This document shows positions 32,841 to 44,238 of a stretch of 64,000 bases of DNA, piece by piece. The first letter of the stretch is position 1, and each line of letters begins with the position of its first letter. Under the pieces are notes generated by a model, which searched no databases, was not told the origin of the DNA, and worked only from the letters and a program-made list of their open reading frames with translations. A program made the position numbers and the translations under genes. Source of the stretch: Guyanagaster necrorhizus (taxonomy: Eukaryota; Basidiomycota; Agaricomycetes; Agaricales; Physalacriaceae); contig NW_025064886.1 in NCBI RefSeq assembly GCF_019112545.1, positions 787,277 to 851,276 on the forward strand, read 5' to 3'.

Positions 32841-33923
32841 TCACAGAATCGTTATGCACCAAACTAGGAGATATTGTTGGACACTAGGATCAAGTGTTAC
32901 CATATCTGGGCGCTCCGTTTTATCCAGGGACACGTCGACGCGAACAGTGCCTCTGGGGAATACTTCGCCATCCCATAGTGATCGCCAACTCTCAGGTGAG
33001 TGGCAAAACATATTTCTATCGTTATTGCAACCGGGGGCGACCTCGATGCGGATTCCTTTCTTCGGTCGACCGCCGTGCGATCCAAAAATCATGGACCCAG
33101 GTTCAGACGACAGTAAAGCAGCCAGATTCCTTGCGAGTTCGAGCTGCCTTTCTTCTTCAAAGAGATGAAAAAGAGCTGATGTGTGGATGGCGGAGATACT
33201 CCCTCTGAGTTCGCCCATGGATTTTACTTGGGAAAGTTCAGAGACAGAGTCTCCTTTCTTCGGCAAATCTTCCAGCTGGAAGATATCGGCCGGGATGAAA
33301 CGTGCCGGGAAATTATCAGGTGTGCTCCTGAAGAGTCTGTGTCCGAGGTCCCAAAACTCTGTGATATATCTTAGATTGTACATCAGGAAGCTATTTTAAG
33401 ATGAGAACATACCAGGACGCAAGTCGGAGGCTAGAACTTGCTTGACGGGATAGCCATCCAGGACCGCCTTTCTGGGGTCATTGCCGACTGTGCGAACATT
33501 GAGAATTTGAGGTAGGGTGTACTACAAGAAGAAGGCAACTCACAGCAACATCCAATGTCGGCATAGATGGCTCCTTTACGCTCTTTTCCGAGATTCAGAA
33601 ACCTCTGATAACATGGATATCTCGAAATGTACATTCTAGTAGATGCTGTAGTAAGAAAATCACATAGAACTGATCAAAGATAACTCACTTTGTGAATGCA
33701 AACCGACGAATACATGGATAAGGGCATATCTACATATTATTGTTTCATTAAACTGATATTAGGCAAAAATACACCCATAGACCTTGTACGCTTCTTCCTG
33801 GACCTCAGAAATATGGCTCTTGAGCGTGACATCGTCTTCAATCCCAGTCTGGGATTTGAAGAAGGAAGCTTCGTCATTGGTCAGCGCGTAGAGTGTGGGG
33901 TCAAGAGGACGGGAACCAGACAT
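32841..33923 (-). CDS. AusD/Trt5-like methyltransferase, copy F
   Basis: Exon 1 from ATG 33923: MSGSRPLDPTLYALTNDEAS and HISEVQEEAYK. Exon 2: ICPYPCIRRFAFTK. Exon 3: MYISRYPCYQRFLNLGKERK, then GAIYADIGCC with a consensus GTGAGT donor. Exon 4: VGNDPRKAVLDGYPVKQVLA. Last exon: FWDLGHRLFRSTPDNFPARF, GSISAIHTSALFHLFEEERQ, SEPGSMIFGSHGGRPKKG, MFCHSPESW, LVWCITIL. Intact. The intron ahead of the last exon contains TGTACAATCTAAGATATATC, shared with fragment B, which identifies the F lineage as the source of B. Confidence 0.85.
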
Positions 33924-34573
33924 TGTGGGGAGACGAAAAATAATTCGGACCAAGGGTCTTAGTCAGTATCAAAAAAACCGCGGATCCAGTTGTGCCTAGC
34001 TTTACAGTATGCAGAGTAGAAAGTACCGCGTTAGAGAAGACAGGAATAACATGTCACCGATGGAAAACAGGAAGTGCCGATCCTCCTACTACTACCGGTA
34101 TTGGGTGAACAGTGAACCTTGATGCACCACCAGAGGACGTCACAGTATCATAAGCATCGGGTTTATTCAAGATAACAAACACCTCGTGGGGACAGCGATA
34201 GTGCTATTGGAAGGCTTCTGGTAGTTCAACGTCGAGTCTGAGACGAAAAGAAGACCGTTGCAAGGCCGATGTGAAAACGAAGGCCGTCCAAGCAAAAGAA
34301 GCACCCAAGCAGGAGAGAATAAATGAGCAGCAGGGATATCTTCATTCGAGGCTCCTAGAGGATCAGAAAGATTGTCCGCTAAAGTCAGGCGCTTGTTTGC
34401 ACATTGTCGGTCCGATGCTCCGAAGCTACTGTTGTTGATTGCGAATTTCGCTCCAAAGACACATTTCTGGCCCGAAGACACGGTGTATCTCTTTCCCTTG
34501 TCACCTGGCACTATAAACACCGCCTGATTCTCAGTACCAATTCACAATATCCTATAAATTCAGGAGACCTAGT
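33924..34573. other. Spacer between methyltransferase copies F and G
   Basis: About 650 bases, upstream of F. A 117-codon frame on the minus strand (34167-34520) has low-complexity composition and no domain; not called. Confidence 0.4.
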
Positions 34574-35656
34574 CTACAAAACCGTTATGCACCAAACGAA
34601 GAGATATGCTACCACCAAGCCTAAACCTGGACGTTCTTCTGCATGCAAGGAAGTATCAACGCGAACGGTGCCCTTGGGGAATATTTCGCCATCCCATAGC
34701 AATCGCCAACTCTCGGGTGAGTGGCAGAACATGTTACTGCGATGTACGCCATTGGAACCGACTTCACTGGCAGTACGGAAACCTTTCTCGCGCCGACCAA
34801 CGTGTGATCCAAAAATCATTGACCCGGGTTCAGATGACAGCAGTGCCGCCATAATATTTGCGATTTCGAACTGCCCTTCTTCATCAAACAGATGGAAAAA
34901 TGCCGAGGTATGAATGGCGGAGATGTGCCCTCGCAGCTCCGCTAGAGATTGCACTTGGGAAAGCTCCGGAACAGGGGCAGGAACGTCTTCCCTCGATAGA
35001 CCTTTCAACTGAAAGATATCTGCAGGGATGAAGCGAGCTGGGAATGTCTCGGCTGTGCTCTTGAAGAGCCTATGTCCGAGTTCCCAGAACTCTGTGCCAT
35101 ATATTCAGATTGTGCAGGACAAATTATAGGGTAGAAAGTTCATACCAGGATGCAAATCGGAGGCCACGACTTGCTCTACGGAGTAGCCATCTACAACGGC
35201 CTTTCTGGGGTCATTTCCGACTATACAGACGTTAGAGATTCAAGGGGCAGACATAGATAGAAGATTTACGAACAGCAGCATCCAATGTCGGCATAGATAG
35301 CCCCCTTGCGATCTTTTCCAAGATTTAAGAACTGTTGATAGCATGGCTGTCTCGAAATCTTCAACCTAAGTGTTAGAATCAGACAAGGTCGACACGGCAG
35401 ACTGAAAAACCGCTGACTTGGCAAAGGTGAAACGGCGAATGCACGGATAAGGGTACACCTGTACGGCTTTGTGCCATTCGGATATTTATTAGTCACTAGG
35501 TGCATTTACCTTGTACGCCTCCTCTTGGATAGTAAAGATATGGTTCTTGAGCGCATTGACGTCTTCTATTCCAGTTTGAGTTTTAAAGAAGGCAGTTTCG
35601 TCTTCTGTCAGTACGTAGAGTGTGGGGTCCAAATGGCCAGTGACATCTGAGCCCAT
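34574..35656 (-). CDS. AusD/Trt5-like methyltransferase, copy G (inverted twin of copy A)
   Basis: Exon 1 from ATG 35656: MGSDVTGHLDPTLYVLTEDE and HIFTIQEEAYK. Exon 2: VYPYPCIRRFTFAK. Exon 3: LKISRQPCYQQFLNLGKDRK, then GAIYADIGCC. Exon 4: FGNDPRKAVVDGYSVEQVVA. Last exon: FWELGHRLFKSTAETFPARF, FIPADIFQLKGLSREDVPAP, GHISAIHTSAFFHLFDEEGQ, SEPGSMIFGSHVGRREKG, MFCHSPESW, LFVWCITVL. The coding sequence, the third intron including the odd GTTCGT donor, and the promoter TATA (CTATAAG on the minus strand at 35701-35709) all match copy A closely. Intact and complete, about 285 residues. Confidence 0.85.
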
Positions 35657-36005
35657 TGCGGAGGACAGAGGCGGTGGGGGGGACAGTCGTAGTACAGGAG
35701 TTCTTATAGCCTTGAGACGCAGTTCCTCTTCAGTGGTTCTTATTATTAGTAAGTGTCGGGTTCAGTTGAGACAATAAAAATAGAGAGGACCGCAGTAGAG
35801 GAAACAGAAATAACAGCTGTATATGCCTGCCGTGTGGTACCAAAGAACCGGTGTGCAAAAAATTAAAATGGGTGTATAGTTCCTGAAATCACGAGAACCA
35901 GACGCCTGTTTTCTGGGGAGCAGCAGAATGTTGTCGCGTACAGGCGGTCCGGAAGGGAACCATTCCAAATCGAGCGTTGGTCTGACATAATCAAGGTCAC
36001 TAGCA
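35657..36005. other. Divergent region, methyltransferase copy G / bromodomain gene
   Basis: About 350 bases. TATA box for copy G at 35701-35709. This is the right boundary of the methyltransferase array; housekeeping genes follow. Confidence 0.45.
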
Positions 36006-38168
36006 ATGGATGTCGATGACGAGTCGTTTTCTGTTTCTGTGGACCTCGACAGCGATGATTCGGTCCCTTCTTACCCTTCGACACCACAAGCAACGAGTTC
36101 GAGGTATGCGGATTCACCCCAGCCACACTTTGGAGATTCACCTCAGCCCACACTACCTCGGTTGACACTGAAGCTACCATCGTTGAAGAGTTTGCATGCT
36201 ACAACGCATAACAAGCCAAGCAAGTCACATACTGGTGTCAGCAAGAGAAAGAGAGGGACAAAAAACTCAGGATATGAGTTGCAGTATGGCGTGCCTCCAC
36301 TACCAAAGGCGCCCCGGCCAGTAAAGCTGAAACCGTTGAAGGAGGTGCTGAGCAAGATAATTGCGCAAATAAAAAGGTATGTCATGTCGTTTTCCTGCTG
36401 ATGCCGTGCTGATGTGCGTCTAGAAAAGATGCTTATGCTTTCTTTCTCTCACCCGTAGATGTGTCTTTGGTGCCAGGCTACACGGACGTTGTCAAACATC
36501 CGATGGACTTGGGGACGATGGCAAGCAAAGTGGAGAGAGGGCGATACAGAAGCTTGGAAGAGTTTACGGTGCGTAACTCAGATAGCAAAGTCCTTCACAG
36601 CTAATAAGTGTGCAGTCGGACCTTAAACTTGTTACTGGTAATGCCAAATCTTTCAATCCGCCAGGGTCAATATACCATACCGAAGCGGAGAGAATAGAGG
36701 CAGCAGGGCTTGATCTGATAGCTCGTTCGGCGGGGACCGTGATTCAATACGAGACAGAGTGGACCGTCGATGTTGTTGGAGACAACGAAATTGAAGGCGT
36801 ATCCGACGGCGCCTTCGATTCAAACCAAGCGATGGATGTGGATGAAGCCATTCCAGAACTAACTGCTACTGCTACCGGAACCGAAGAGGACTTTGGGCGA
36901 AGGAGGAGTACCAGAGCCCCATATAAGAAACCCGCTCCGGCCGCGCCAAAGACGAGTGTCTCGGAGAGTATCGAAGATGGCCGTCTTCCTGGCAGTAAAG
37001 ATGGTTTAGGTGATTTCCCACCAGGGTCAGACTGGGCGAGGGTGATGCTGGAGTTGAAGGTGAAAGGTATGTGTGTTGGTAAAACACTTATTTCAGTCTT
37101 GTTGACTTCTGTAGGCAAACGCTATCGAACAAAAAAGGAGCGTTTGCGATTTGAGAAGGAGGGTCCCCCGTATGCCGCAGATGGTAGTCTGGATTATGCC
37201 GAGAGTGAGTACGTCGACGTGAAATACGCATGTGCCTAACGTCCCCTCTACCAGCGGAAGACCCATTTTCGATTCTGTCGGTTCTCGTCCCAGATGAGAG
37301 ACCAGCGAGATTGGGTTTGGTGCCGATATACTCAACTGCGCCTTCTACTACCACCACCTCGGCAAGTACACCACAGTTTTTATCTGCCGGGACACCACCA
37401 CCGAACGCAGACTCAACTCCACAGCCGCAACCACCGTCATATCCTATACCTGTCACCCTTCCTCCCACACGACCGTCCCTTATCATTAACAACCCACCTA
37501 CGAGAAAGCATTGGAACCTCGTCAAAGGTATTACTACCAGGGCAAAGGGGCGTGAAGAAGGGTATGAAGTCATTAGAGAGAAGGACAGAAGGCAGAGAGA
37601 AGCACATCCTGTTGATTGGGGGTCATTTGCATGTGTTGAAGGCGAATTGTGGGAATCGGGCGAAGAGCTCAAGCAGATGCTTGAAGAAACTGCGACGGAA
37701 GACGAATCATACATTCAAGACACCGTCTACGGAGGCGTAGATGGCCTGGCGTATGTGAAAAGTCTGTCTGAGTTTGTGGGACAAACCGGATGGTTAGCTG
37801 AGTGGGTGGAGGAGAATATCGTGAATCCAATCGTCGGAGGTCCTCATTTATCAGAAAAGATTGATATGGAAGCATTAATTCGGCGGCCAGAGGAATTATT
37901 CGAGAGCGAGGAGGCGTGGCAAGGGAAGATGTTTGTGAAGAGGGAACAAGTGCTCGAGACCTCCAAAGAACTTGGTGTAGTGCTTGAATACGTCGCGGGG
38001 AAGTTGAAAGATCTGGCTGCCGTGGGCGGGGAACGGACGGACGACGATGAAGAGATGAAGAACCTTCGCATGAATTTACTGGCCCTGGCAAAGAGGGCTC
38101 CTTTAGACAGTATCGCCAGCTTGCCCACCGAGCTGATACCGGAACACATCAGAGGTTTATTGCGTTGA
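36006..38168 (+). CDS. Bromodomain protein (BRD7/BRD9-like)
   Basis: Chromatin reader, probably nuclear. The acidic Ser-rich N-terminus (MDVDDESFSVSVDLDSDDSV) is followed by a basic patch (SKRKRGTKN). The bromodomain spans about 36320-36715: PLKEVLSKIIAQIKRKDAYA, FFLSPVDVSLVPGYTDVVKH, PMDLGTMASKVERGRYRSLE, then NAKSFNPPGSIYH with the acetyl-lysine-binding Asn. The PGY-x-D-V-V-x-HPMDLGTM layout matches BRD7/9 and fungal SWI/SNF-associated single-bromodomain proteins. Downstream are a YRTKKERLRFEKEGPPY segment, Thr/Pro-rich linkers and a helical C-terminus ending SLPTELIPEHIRGLLR. Four introns, about 640 residues. Confidence 0.9.
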
Positions 38169-39801
38169 GACTGCACCATGATGATGCTTTGTCTCCCTAT
38201 CATCGCACCAATAGAGATGCACCATATCCTCCTGCTCGGTTATGACTCGCACCTTGCCTGTCTCATGGCGGAAGTGATGGGATTCATAGTCTTCCCGCAT
38301 AGCGATTTCATTCGACTGCCGAAGCACTATATGCAATTTAATTATATATCTTCAGGTTCGCGTAGGATTCTGTATATTTTGTACAGGAAAGATGTATAAT
38401 ATGATATCCTAGAACTGTATGAAAGCATTGAAAGACCTTTTCCTGCGGCCCTTATAAGTAATTTGAAGGTAACAGGGATATTCTACTCAGCATCGAGCTA
38501 AATGATAACGTTGTCTGCCCCGACCAGTAAATTATTTATGTTTCTGCGCTGTTCTGCTGATAACGGAATGATAGCCATGACCAGGATGGAGATGGAAATC
38601 TGGCCCACGGGTAACTCGCCGATGAAACATAACCGCACATGCTGACATCCGATCAAGTTAACCTGAAAAGTCTGTAGCGTGCTAGATTTTCTAGCCCATG
38701 AGCCTTTCTGTTTCAAAGAACACTTGAGGGTCGATAGCCAATAACCTCGTAACCCCTAATCAGCATATGCAGATAGGTCGACAGTGTATGCACGTTCAAC
38801 GACGTTTAACTGTGTCTTGGGCATTTTGAAGATAATATATTCACTCCGCATGTATGAGATACATGTCGGAGGCAAGCTACACTTGTCCAAGATACCTAAT
38901 GATAATAGATACGTACGTGCCAAAGCCCTTTATCCTTGGAATGCCAGGGTAGCAACTACGTCTGTTACAATCCCGGCATCGCATAGTAAGCAAAATGATA
39001 ACAGTGCTTCAAGGACGTTACTACGCAACGGACGGTAATAAGCCGAACGGTGCTGCAGAATTGCCCAGGTGCAGTTCTAGTCGAAACGCGAAGTAGATCT
39101 GTTTGACAGGACTCTTGAGTTTGTAATCGTAAAGATCAAGCTGATACATAGACAAGTGACACCATCGTCAAAAGAGAACGCGGAGAACCTTTGTTGCGTC
39201 TCAAGAAACGCAATGGCACCCCCATAGATGTGATGGATAAATTTTACTAAAGGAGCCAAGCATCCGAAATGGCCCTCGTCTGGAAGAAGGGTCTTGGGGC
39301 GGAATGGACACTAGGACAAAGTGATGGTGGTGGTCAGAACAAAGGAACGGACGTGGCAGCACTTTTTGAAATACAACTGCCCGACCAATAGTAGAAGGAC
39401 CAAGTGCGTAAGTAGGTATGAGTTAAAAAACCATCCCTTGCGGAACAACTTTGGCGACATTGGAGCGAGTTCATTCTTCTACTACGCAAAGAATTCATTA
39501 TACGTCTACTGGCCAGACTGGTCCTGAAAGGACCCATATGATAGGTGTATTGTACTGCTAAACCAACGACGCATTTCATATTGTCAAATATCTGAGATGG
39601 AATATCAGTTTGAAAACTGGCGGACGAATGATGAGATACAGACTAAACACCACCGATCCTTTCTCCTCTCTTGAAGCTTGAAGGCTCATCATTGTCGCGC
39701 CTCACGTTTCTTTAGGATCCAATTATGCCAGATGTAATTTAGCGTAGATTACAACTGATAGAGTAAGGTATCCAAGGAGGGCTTGGAAAAGCTGGGTATC
39801 G
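38169..39801. other. Long gene-free stretch
   Basis: About 1.6 kb between two converging genes. Only short, domain-free frames on both strands. No tRNA, repeat or transposon signature recognised. Confidence 0.4.
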
Positions 39802-40609
39802 TCATGCCCGGAATCTTAGGTAGGCCATGAGGAGCGCGGAACAGGTGGTGACTGCGAATACAGTCAAACGAAATACAAGAAGAAATAACGAATGGACTCA
39901 CCGACTCCTACGATATATTGGAGGGTCGTAGCCTTGGCGAGTGATCAGGTTTATTAACAAAAGGGAGAAACATATCACACCTTGGACGCCTGTATCGCTG
40001 TCCGCAACCCGGCGATTTCCTGTTCTATCCGTGTGTCGACCTCCCTGACCTTCAACACCTGGCCGGCACTGTCTTCCCTCAGCCTGCCCTTTTCCAAGTT
40101 CAGGTCCAGCCGTACCCCAGCCTGGGTTCGAGTTATTTCTTCTCGTAATCGCTGCTTAAGCTTCTCGATGTCGTTTAACAATCGGTCGTTCTCGGCTTTG
40201 ATGATGGCAAGGTCGTTCTTCTCCATAAGCTGCAGTTCGGATTTGAGTTGTGCAAAGTCGACTTGTTGTGTGTAGTGTTGCTGTAGCAGAGTGATCAGGT
40301 CCGATGATATCAATGAAAGGGAACTAATACCTTCTCCTGATCAGCCTTCGTCACCATGTTACTCGTCATGTTCCGTATGCTCTCGTCGATGACTTCTGCT
40401 ATGGCGGACATGATACCCTCTGCTTGTGCTCGATTGAGCCCTTCCCGCTCGAGCCGTTGAACAAAGTGGTGAGTGTCAAAGTGAAAATCAAGTCGAGGTC
40501 GTGAAGTGGAGAATCGACGGAAATAAGTTCGGTGCCATACCACGTTCTGCTGGTTGCTCCATGCTGATCGCGTATACAATGAAAGAAACGAGGGAATTGA
40601 ACGTTGCAT
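39802..40609 (-). CDS. DUF1640 (CCDC90/MCUR1-like) mitochondrial coiled-coil protein
   Basis: Mitochondrial inner-membrane protein family whose animal member MCUR1 influences calcium uniporter and respiratory assembly; fungal homologues are less understood. From ATG 40609 the N-terminus MQRSIPSFLSLYTRSAWSNQ is a presequence-like stretch (basic, no acidic residues). Then FDTHHFVQRLEREGLNRAQA and EGIMSAIAEVIDESIRNMTS, typical of the family. A long coiled coil follows (FAQLKSELQLMEKNDLAIIK, then RLLNDIEKLKQRLREEITRT and DTRIEQEIAGLRTAIQASK). The end is TLQYIVGVVTTCSALLMAYL plus RFRA, a C-terminal membrane helix, with stop at 39802. An earlier in-frame ATG exists at 40702 but would bury the targeting sequence. 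Three introns. Confidence 0.85.
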
Positions 40610-40768
40610 AAGGACGACGGAATGGTGGGCGGCGGAGTAGATGACGAAGTCTATATCAGGACATCGCCACGAGGCTGACTCATCCATCACCGCCGTCCAC
40701 AACTTGCAACTTGAGTTGTTTTTTACTTTGCATTCTAACCAAGATATATTCGTCTATTCATACGTCAG

Positions 40769-42262
40769 TCAACCTCTCACGACCGTGTCTAAACTCTCCG
40801 CAAAGTACTTAATATTCTTTGTGTTCAGGCCCGCTAGCGAGATCCTCCCATTCTTTGCGAGGTATATGTGGAATTCTTCTCTGAGCCGCTTGCTCTGTGC
40901 TTCCGATATCCCTGTAAAACTTCAAGAGGCGCCTCAGATACATGCAAAAAAGAACCCCTGGAGGATATCGATAATACCTGAACATTCCAATCTGGTTGAT
41001 GACATGATCCCAGTTCCCTGGCGTCTTGAGCTCCTCCGTGAGCAGCCGATAGAGCTCCTTTCTTACTTCAATTAAGCGTCCGGCCATGGTCCTGATGTTT
41101 CTCCTCCATTCCTCGTACAAGGGCGCGTCGTTAAGAATGAAGTTTACCTTGGATACTTTCAGCGATTCATTCAAGTCTTTAAACCTTCAGACGCACCAAT
41201 TTTGCTCCATACGCCGGTGGGGTGCTGAATTCTACTCTAGTGATCAAACTCAACTGGTTCTTCAATTTTTTGGTGGCCTGATCATCCTTACAGACGACAT
41301 GTAGTGCGCCCACCCTCTCACCATACAGGCCGGCGTTCTTGGCGAAGCTTTGGCAGACCAGCATCGCGATGCCACGTCGAGCAAATTCTCTCACAGCCCA
41401 TGCGTCGTTGTCCAAATCACCAGTAGCGAATCCTTGATACGCCGCATCGAAGAAGGCATAATGGCCCTTTGCAAGCATAATGTCGGCGATGGCAGTCCAT
41501 TGTTCGCGAGACGGGTCCAGCCCTGTTGGGTTGTGCGCGCACGCGTGCAAGACGAAGATAGATCTGTCCGGCGCGCTGTTCATCGTCGAAAGCATCTCGT
41601 CAAAGTCGATCCCTCGAGTCTCAGCATTGTAGTATGGATACTCGACGGGAGTGATGTCAACGTTAGCAAAAATTGCGTGATGGTTTACTTTACTCAATGC
41701 GAAATGAGTAAAAGTGGAAAGACAGAAACAATAAGCTTACCCCATGTAGGCCGGCTGATGTAGACTTGCCTCTCACCATTGAACAAGTAGAATCGTGACA
41801 GGAACGACGCGCCCAAGTGATTTGCCCCAGTACCACTAATAGTTTGGGTTGACACGACCTGGAGTACTCTAAGCCATCCCATACAACTTTTTTTTGCCGA
41901 CCGGGTGACTCACTTGTCCTCGCTTTATCACATCCGACTCTTCCGTGAACATCAGCTTGGCTGCGGAATTTGTGAACTCGGCGAGGCCAGCAATAGGAAG
42001 ATATTCATGATTCAAATCCGGGGAGTCGATAAGTAGTGCGTGGGCCTACAATTCGTGTGAGCATGGACGAAAAATGGCTCGACTGTCGGCGAACCTTCTT
42101 AACCGCAGGAAGCACCCACGACTTTCCGTCTTCGTCTCTATACACGCCAGCACCCAAGTTAACCTTTTTGGGAAAGGGATCTTTCTTGAACGTTGTTATC
42201 ATCGCGAACATTTCGTCCTCCGCCACGCTTGGGATACCATCCCAGAATTCTCCAGAAACCAT
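40769..42262 (-). CDS. Aspartate aminotransferase
   Basis: PLP enzyme exchanging amino groups between aspartate, glutamate and their oxoacids. From ATG 42262: [40 protein letters not shown], then [34 protein letters not shown] (substrate/PLP contacts), and catalytic lysine in [16 protein letters not shown] (about 41300-41350). An intron near 41201-41152 with donor GTGCGT joins AYGAKL to [17 protein letters not shown]. The C-terminus has [16 protein letters not shown] and ends [15 protein letters not shown] at 40769. No clear mitochondrial presequence, so probably the cytosolic form. About 410 residues, intact. It lies just downstream of the 4-hydroxy-2-oxoglutarate-aldolase-like gene on the same strand; this enzyme class also acts on 4-hydroxyglutamate. 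Confidence 0.92.
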
Positions 42263-42494
42263 TTTTTTTGGTCTGTTCGCCTTTGATAGAGGAAAAGGTG
42301 GGAAGTTTTGCGGCTACACCTTTCCCCCATATTTTCATCTCGGAATTTATGACTTATAGAAAGTTCGCACGATGGTCCGCCCGGAATTTGTATTTTCACG
42401 CAGTGAGGGGTTCCATCGTGGTTCGGACCTCGTGAGGAATATAAGGGTCGAGGACGGAGGAATCCCGCGTTCTTTTCAGTATACATGTATACGA

Positions 42495-43602
42495 CTACAG
42501 TTTCGAATCCAGCCTCTCCTCCATGCGGATCAGATCAATCAGCATCTCGTAGTGCTTGTTTCCCTGCAGAGATTCATCCGTCACCTCCTTTAGTGGTGTC
42601 CTCACCTTCCCTGTCCCGTATCCATATGCCTTTGACACAACTTTTTTCACACTCCGATACCTCCCAATTTCTGAAGAGCCCAATCGGCGTGTCCCATCGT
42701 CGCCTGCTGCCTCATCGCTTCCTCACCCTTAGCCACCTTCCACAAATAAAACAGTTTACCATGGAGCTTGGGCGTAAGGTTGGAGAGTGCGGTGATGCAC
42801 CCACGGCTGCCGGCTAACAAACCGGGAAGGACGAAGTCGGCTTTCCCTGCCAAGACAGCGAATTCCGAAGCGGGTACAGAGGAAGCTATTCGGAGCAGTT
42901 TGGCGATGTTTCCGCAGGTGAGCTTCGCACCGACGATGTTGGGGTGTTTGGCTAGGGTGACGAGCGCGTCAGAGTCGAGGTCTAGACCGGCGGTCACGGT
43001 GGGGGATGCGTCGGCAACCTGGGGAAGCGGACAGTAAGGGTGAAAATATTGAATGCCTTCAAGATTCAGGAATTCTCACCTCAAGATGGAATCGAATGAC
43101 ATTTGGAACAGACATTTGCGGCGGAAATGTCGACGGTGATAGAATCAGCGCGTAGTCGGCCCCCGCTTCTTTCGTATCAACGCAGAGCTTTTGTGTCTCT
43201 CGCGCCGACTGGGCTCCACATCCTGCGAGAATGACAATATTGCTGAATCCGTTTGTATCGAGTATTTGTCTAGTTAAGCATATAGTCTGCTTGCGCTCTT
43301 CATGGGATAGGTGCTGAGCTTCGCCGTTGGTACCTTGGACAATGATACCAGCAACACCACCCTTGAAAATGAGGTTCCAATGGAATGCTGACTTAAAGTG
43401 ACGAAATACCGGTGCTTACCTTGGCTACTCTCAGAATGTGAGATTTGATCGCGCGAGCATCAAGGTCTTCCTTTTCATCGAAGAAGCAAACGGCAGGAAC
43501 GTAGTAGCCAAATGGAGGCGGTGAAGGCATGGTAGGTATGTCCGAGGAAAAGAGTCTGATTTTCGGTTCTGACGAGGGTGTTTGTCCAACGCAGATTTCC
43601 AT
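42495..43602 (-). pseudogene. Dihydrodipicolinate-synthase/HOGA family gene, apparently disrupted
   Basis: Class I aldolase fold, resembling 4-hydroxy-2-oxoglutarate aldolase. Exons read PPPFGYYVPAVCFFDEKEDL, then GVAGIIVQGTNGEAQHLSHE, DTNGFSNIVILAGCGAQSAR, and the Schiff-base lysine strand NIVGAKLTCGN (about 42905-42935). Two lesions stand out. First, VADASP runs directly into TVTAGLDLD (about 42985-43015) where relatives have about eight more residues including the catalytic-tyrosine motif YNxP. Second, near 42650 the frame breaks: LQKLGGIG is followed by GTGTGAAAAAAG. One copy of GT would continue as VKKVVSKAYGYG, and two copies give a stop. No intron fits. The rest of the reading frame (KEVTDESLQGNKHYEMLIDL) is well preserved, so the damage is recent or reflects sequencing error. 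Start could be 43602 or the later ATG near 43530. Confidence 0.7.
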
Positions 43603-44237
43603 TACGATCCCGTACGCTCAGCCTAAGACAAAGATGCTAGGGAATCTTCTCAGAATTTTGTCGTGGGTACCATTTTCTACGTACTGGCTGGATTAACTCT
43701 GTCGCCTAACCTAACTGTCTAATCTTACTATCCCATTGTTTCCACTGTACTATTCACCGCGGCGATCGATGGAGATGTAATGTGGCCATGGGCGTCTTCT
43801 AGGTATCCCTGGTCCGAAGATTTCCAGGAATGAGACTTACCAGAGCAGTTATTTTTGCTAGGTCTGCTTCGCAATTTGCATCGTTTGATAACCGAAAGTT
43901 GGCCGGAAGAGATAGCGCAGGATAGCGCCTAGTACTCTGTCTCTTCTCGGAGTACAGATGATACCTCAGGTAGTCGTCGTGGGACTGTCTAGTGTACGGA
44001 AACTAGCAGGAATGTCTGCGCTCTCTGTCGTCATTTGGGATATCCGGAATGAAACCGGAAACAATTATTTTGATCGAGAGATCCAGGTTCAGATGATCGT
44101 CCGATCAGTTCACCACTCCGCCACGGCGAACCTTCAGAATTTGAATCTTATTACTTGAATTAATTATCATACCCTTTGGGGAAAGTCTAAGCATAAATCC
44201 TATCTGAGTAACTTTAACCCTATCTGAGTAGCTTTAA
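43603..44237. other. Intergenic region upstream of the aldolase-like gene
   Basis: About 635 bases with no supported gene. Adjacent 20-base direct repeats lie at its right edge (44199-44238). Confidence 0.4.
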
Positions 44238-44238
44238 C
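44199..44238. repeat. Tandem 20-base direct repeat overlapping the ACS permease stop
   Basis: CCTATCTGAGTAACTTTAAC at 44199-44218 followed by a near-identical unit at 44219-44238 (one A to G change and the last base). The permease stop codon lies inside the second unit, so the first may be a duplication of the original 3' end. Confidence 0.8.

Noticed and set aside
32596..33168. 190-codon open frame on the plus strand
   Set aside because: Antisense to methyltransferase copy F; similar antisense shadows occur over copies D, E and G.
34167..34520. 117-codon frame between methyltransferase copies F and G
   Set aside because: No domain, no homology to the methyltransferase family, and it lies in the upstream region of copy F.
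37088..37714. 208-codon open frame on the minus strand
   Set aside because: Antisense to coding exons of the bromodomain gene; a shadow frame.
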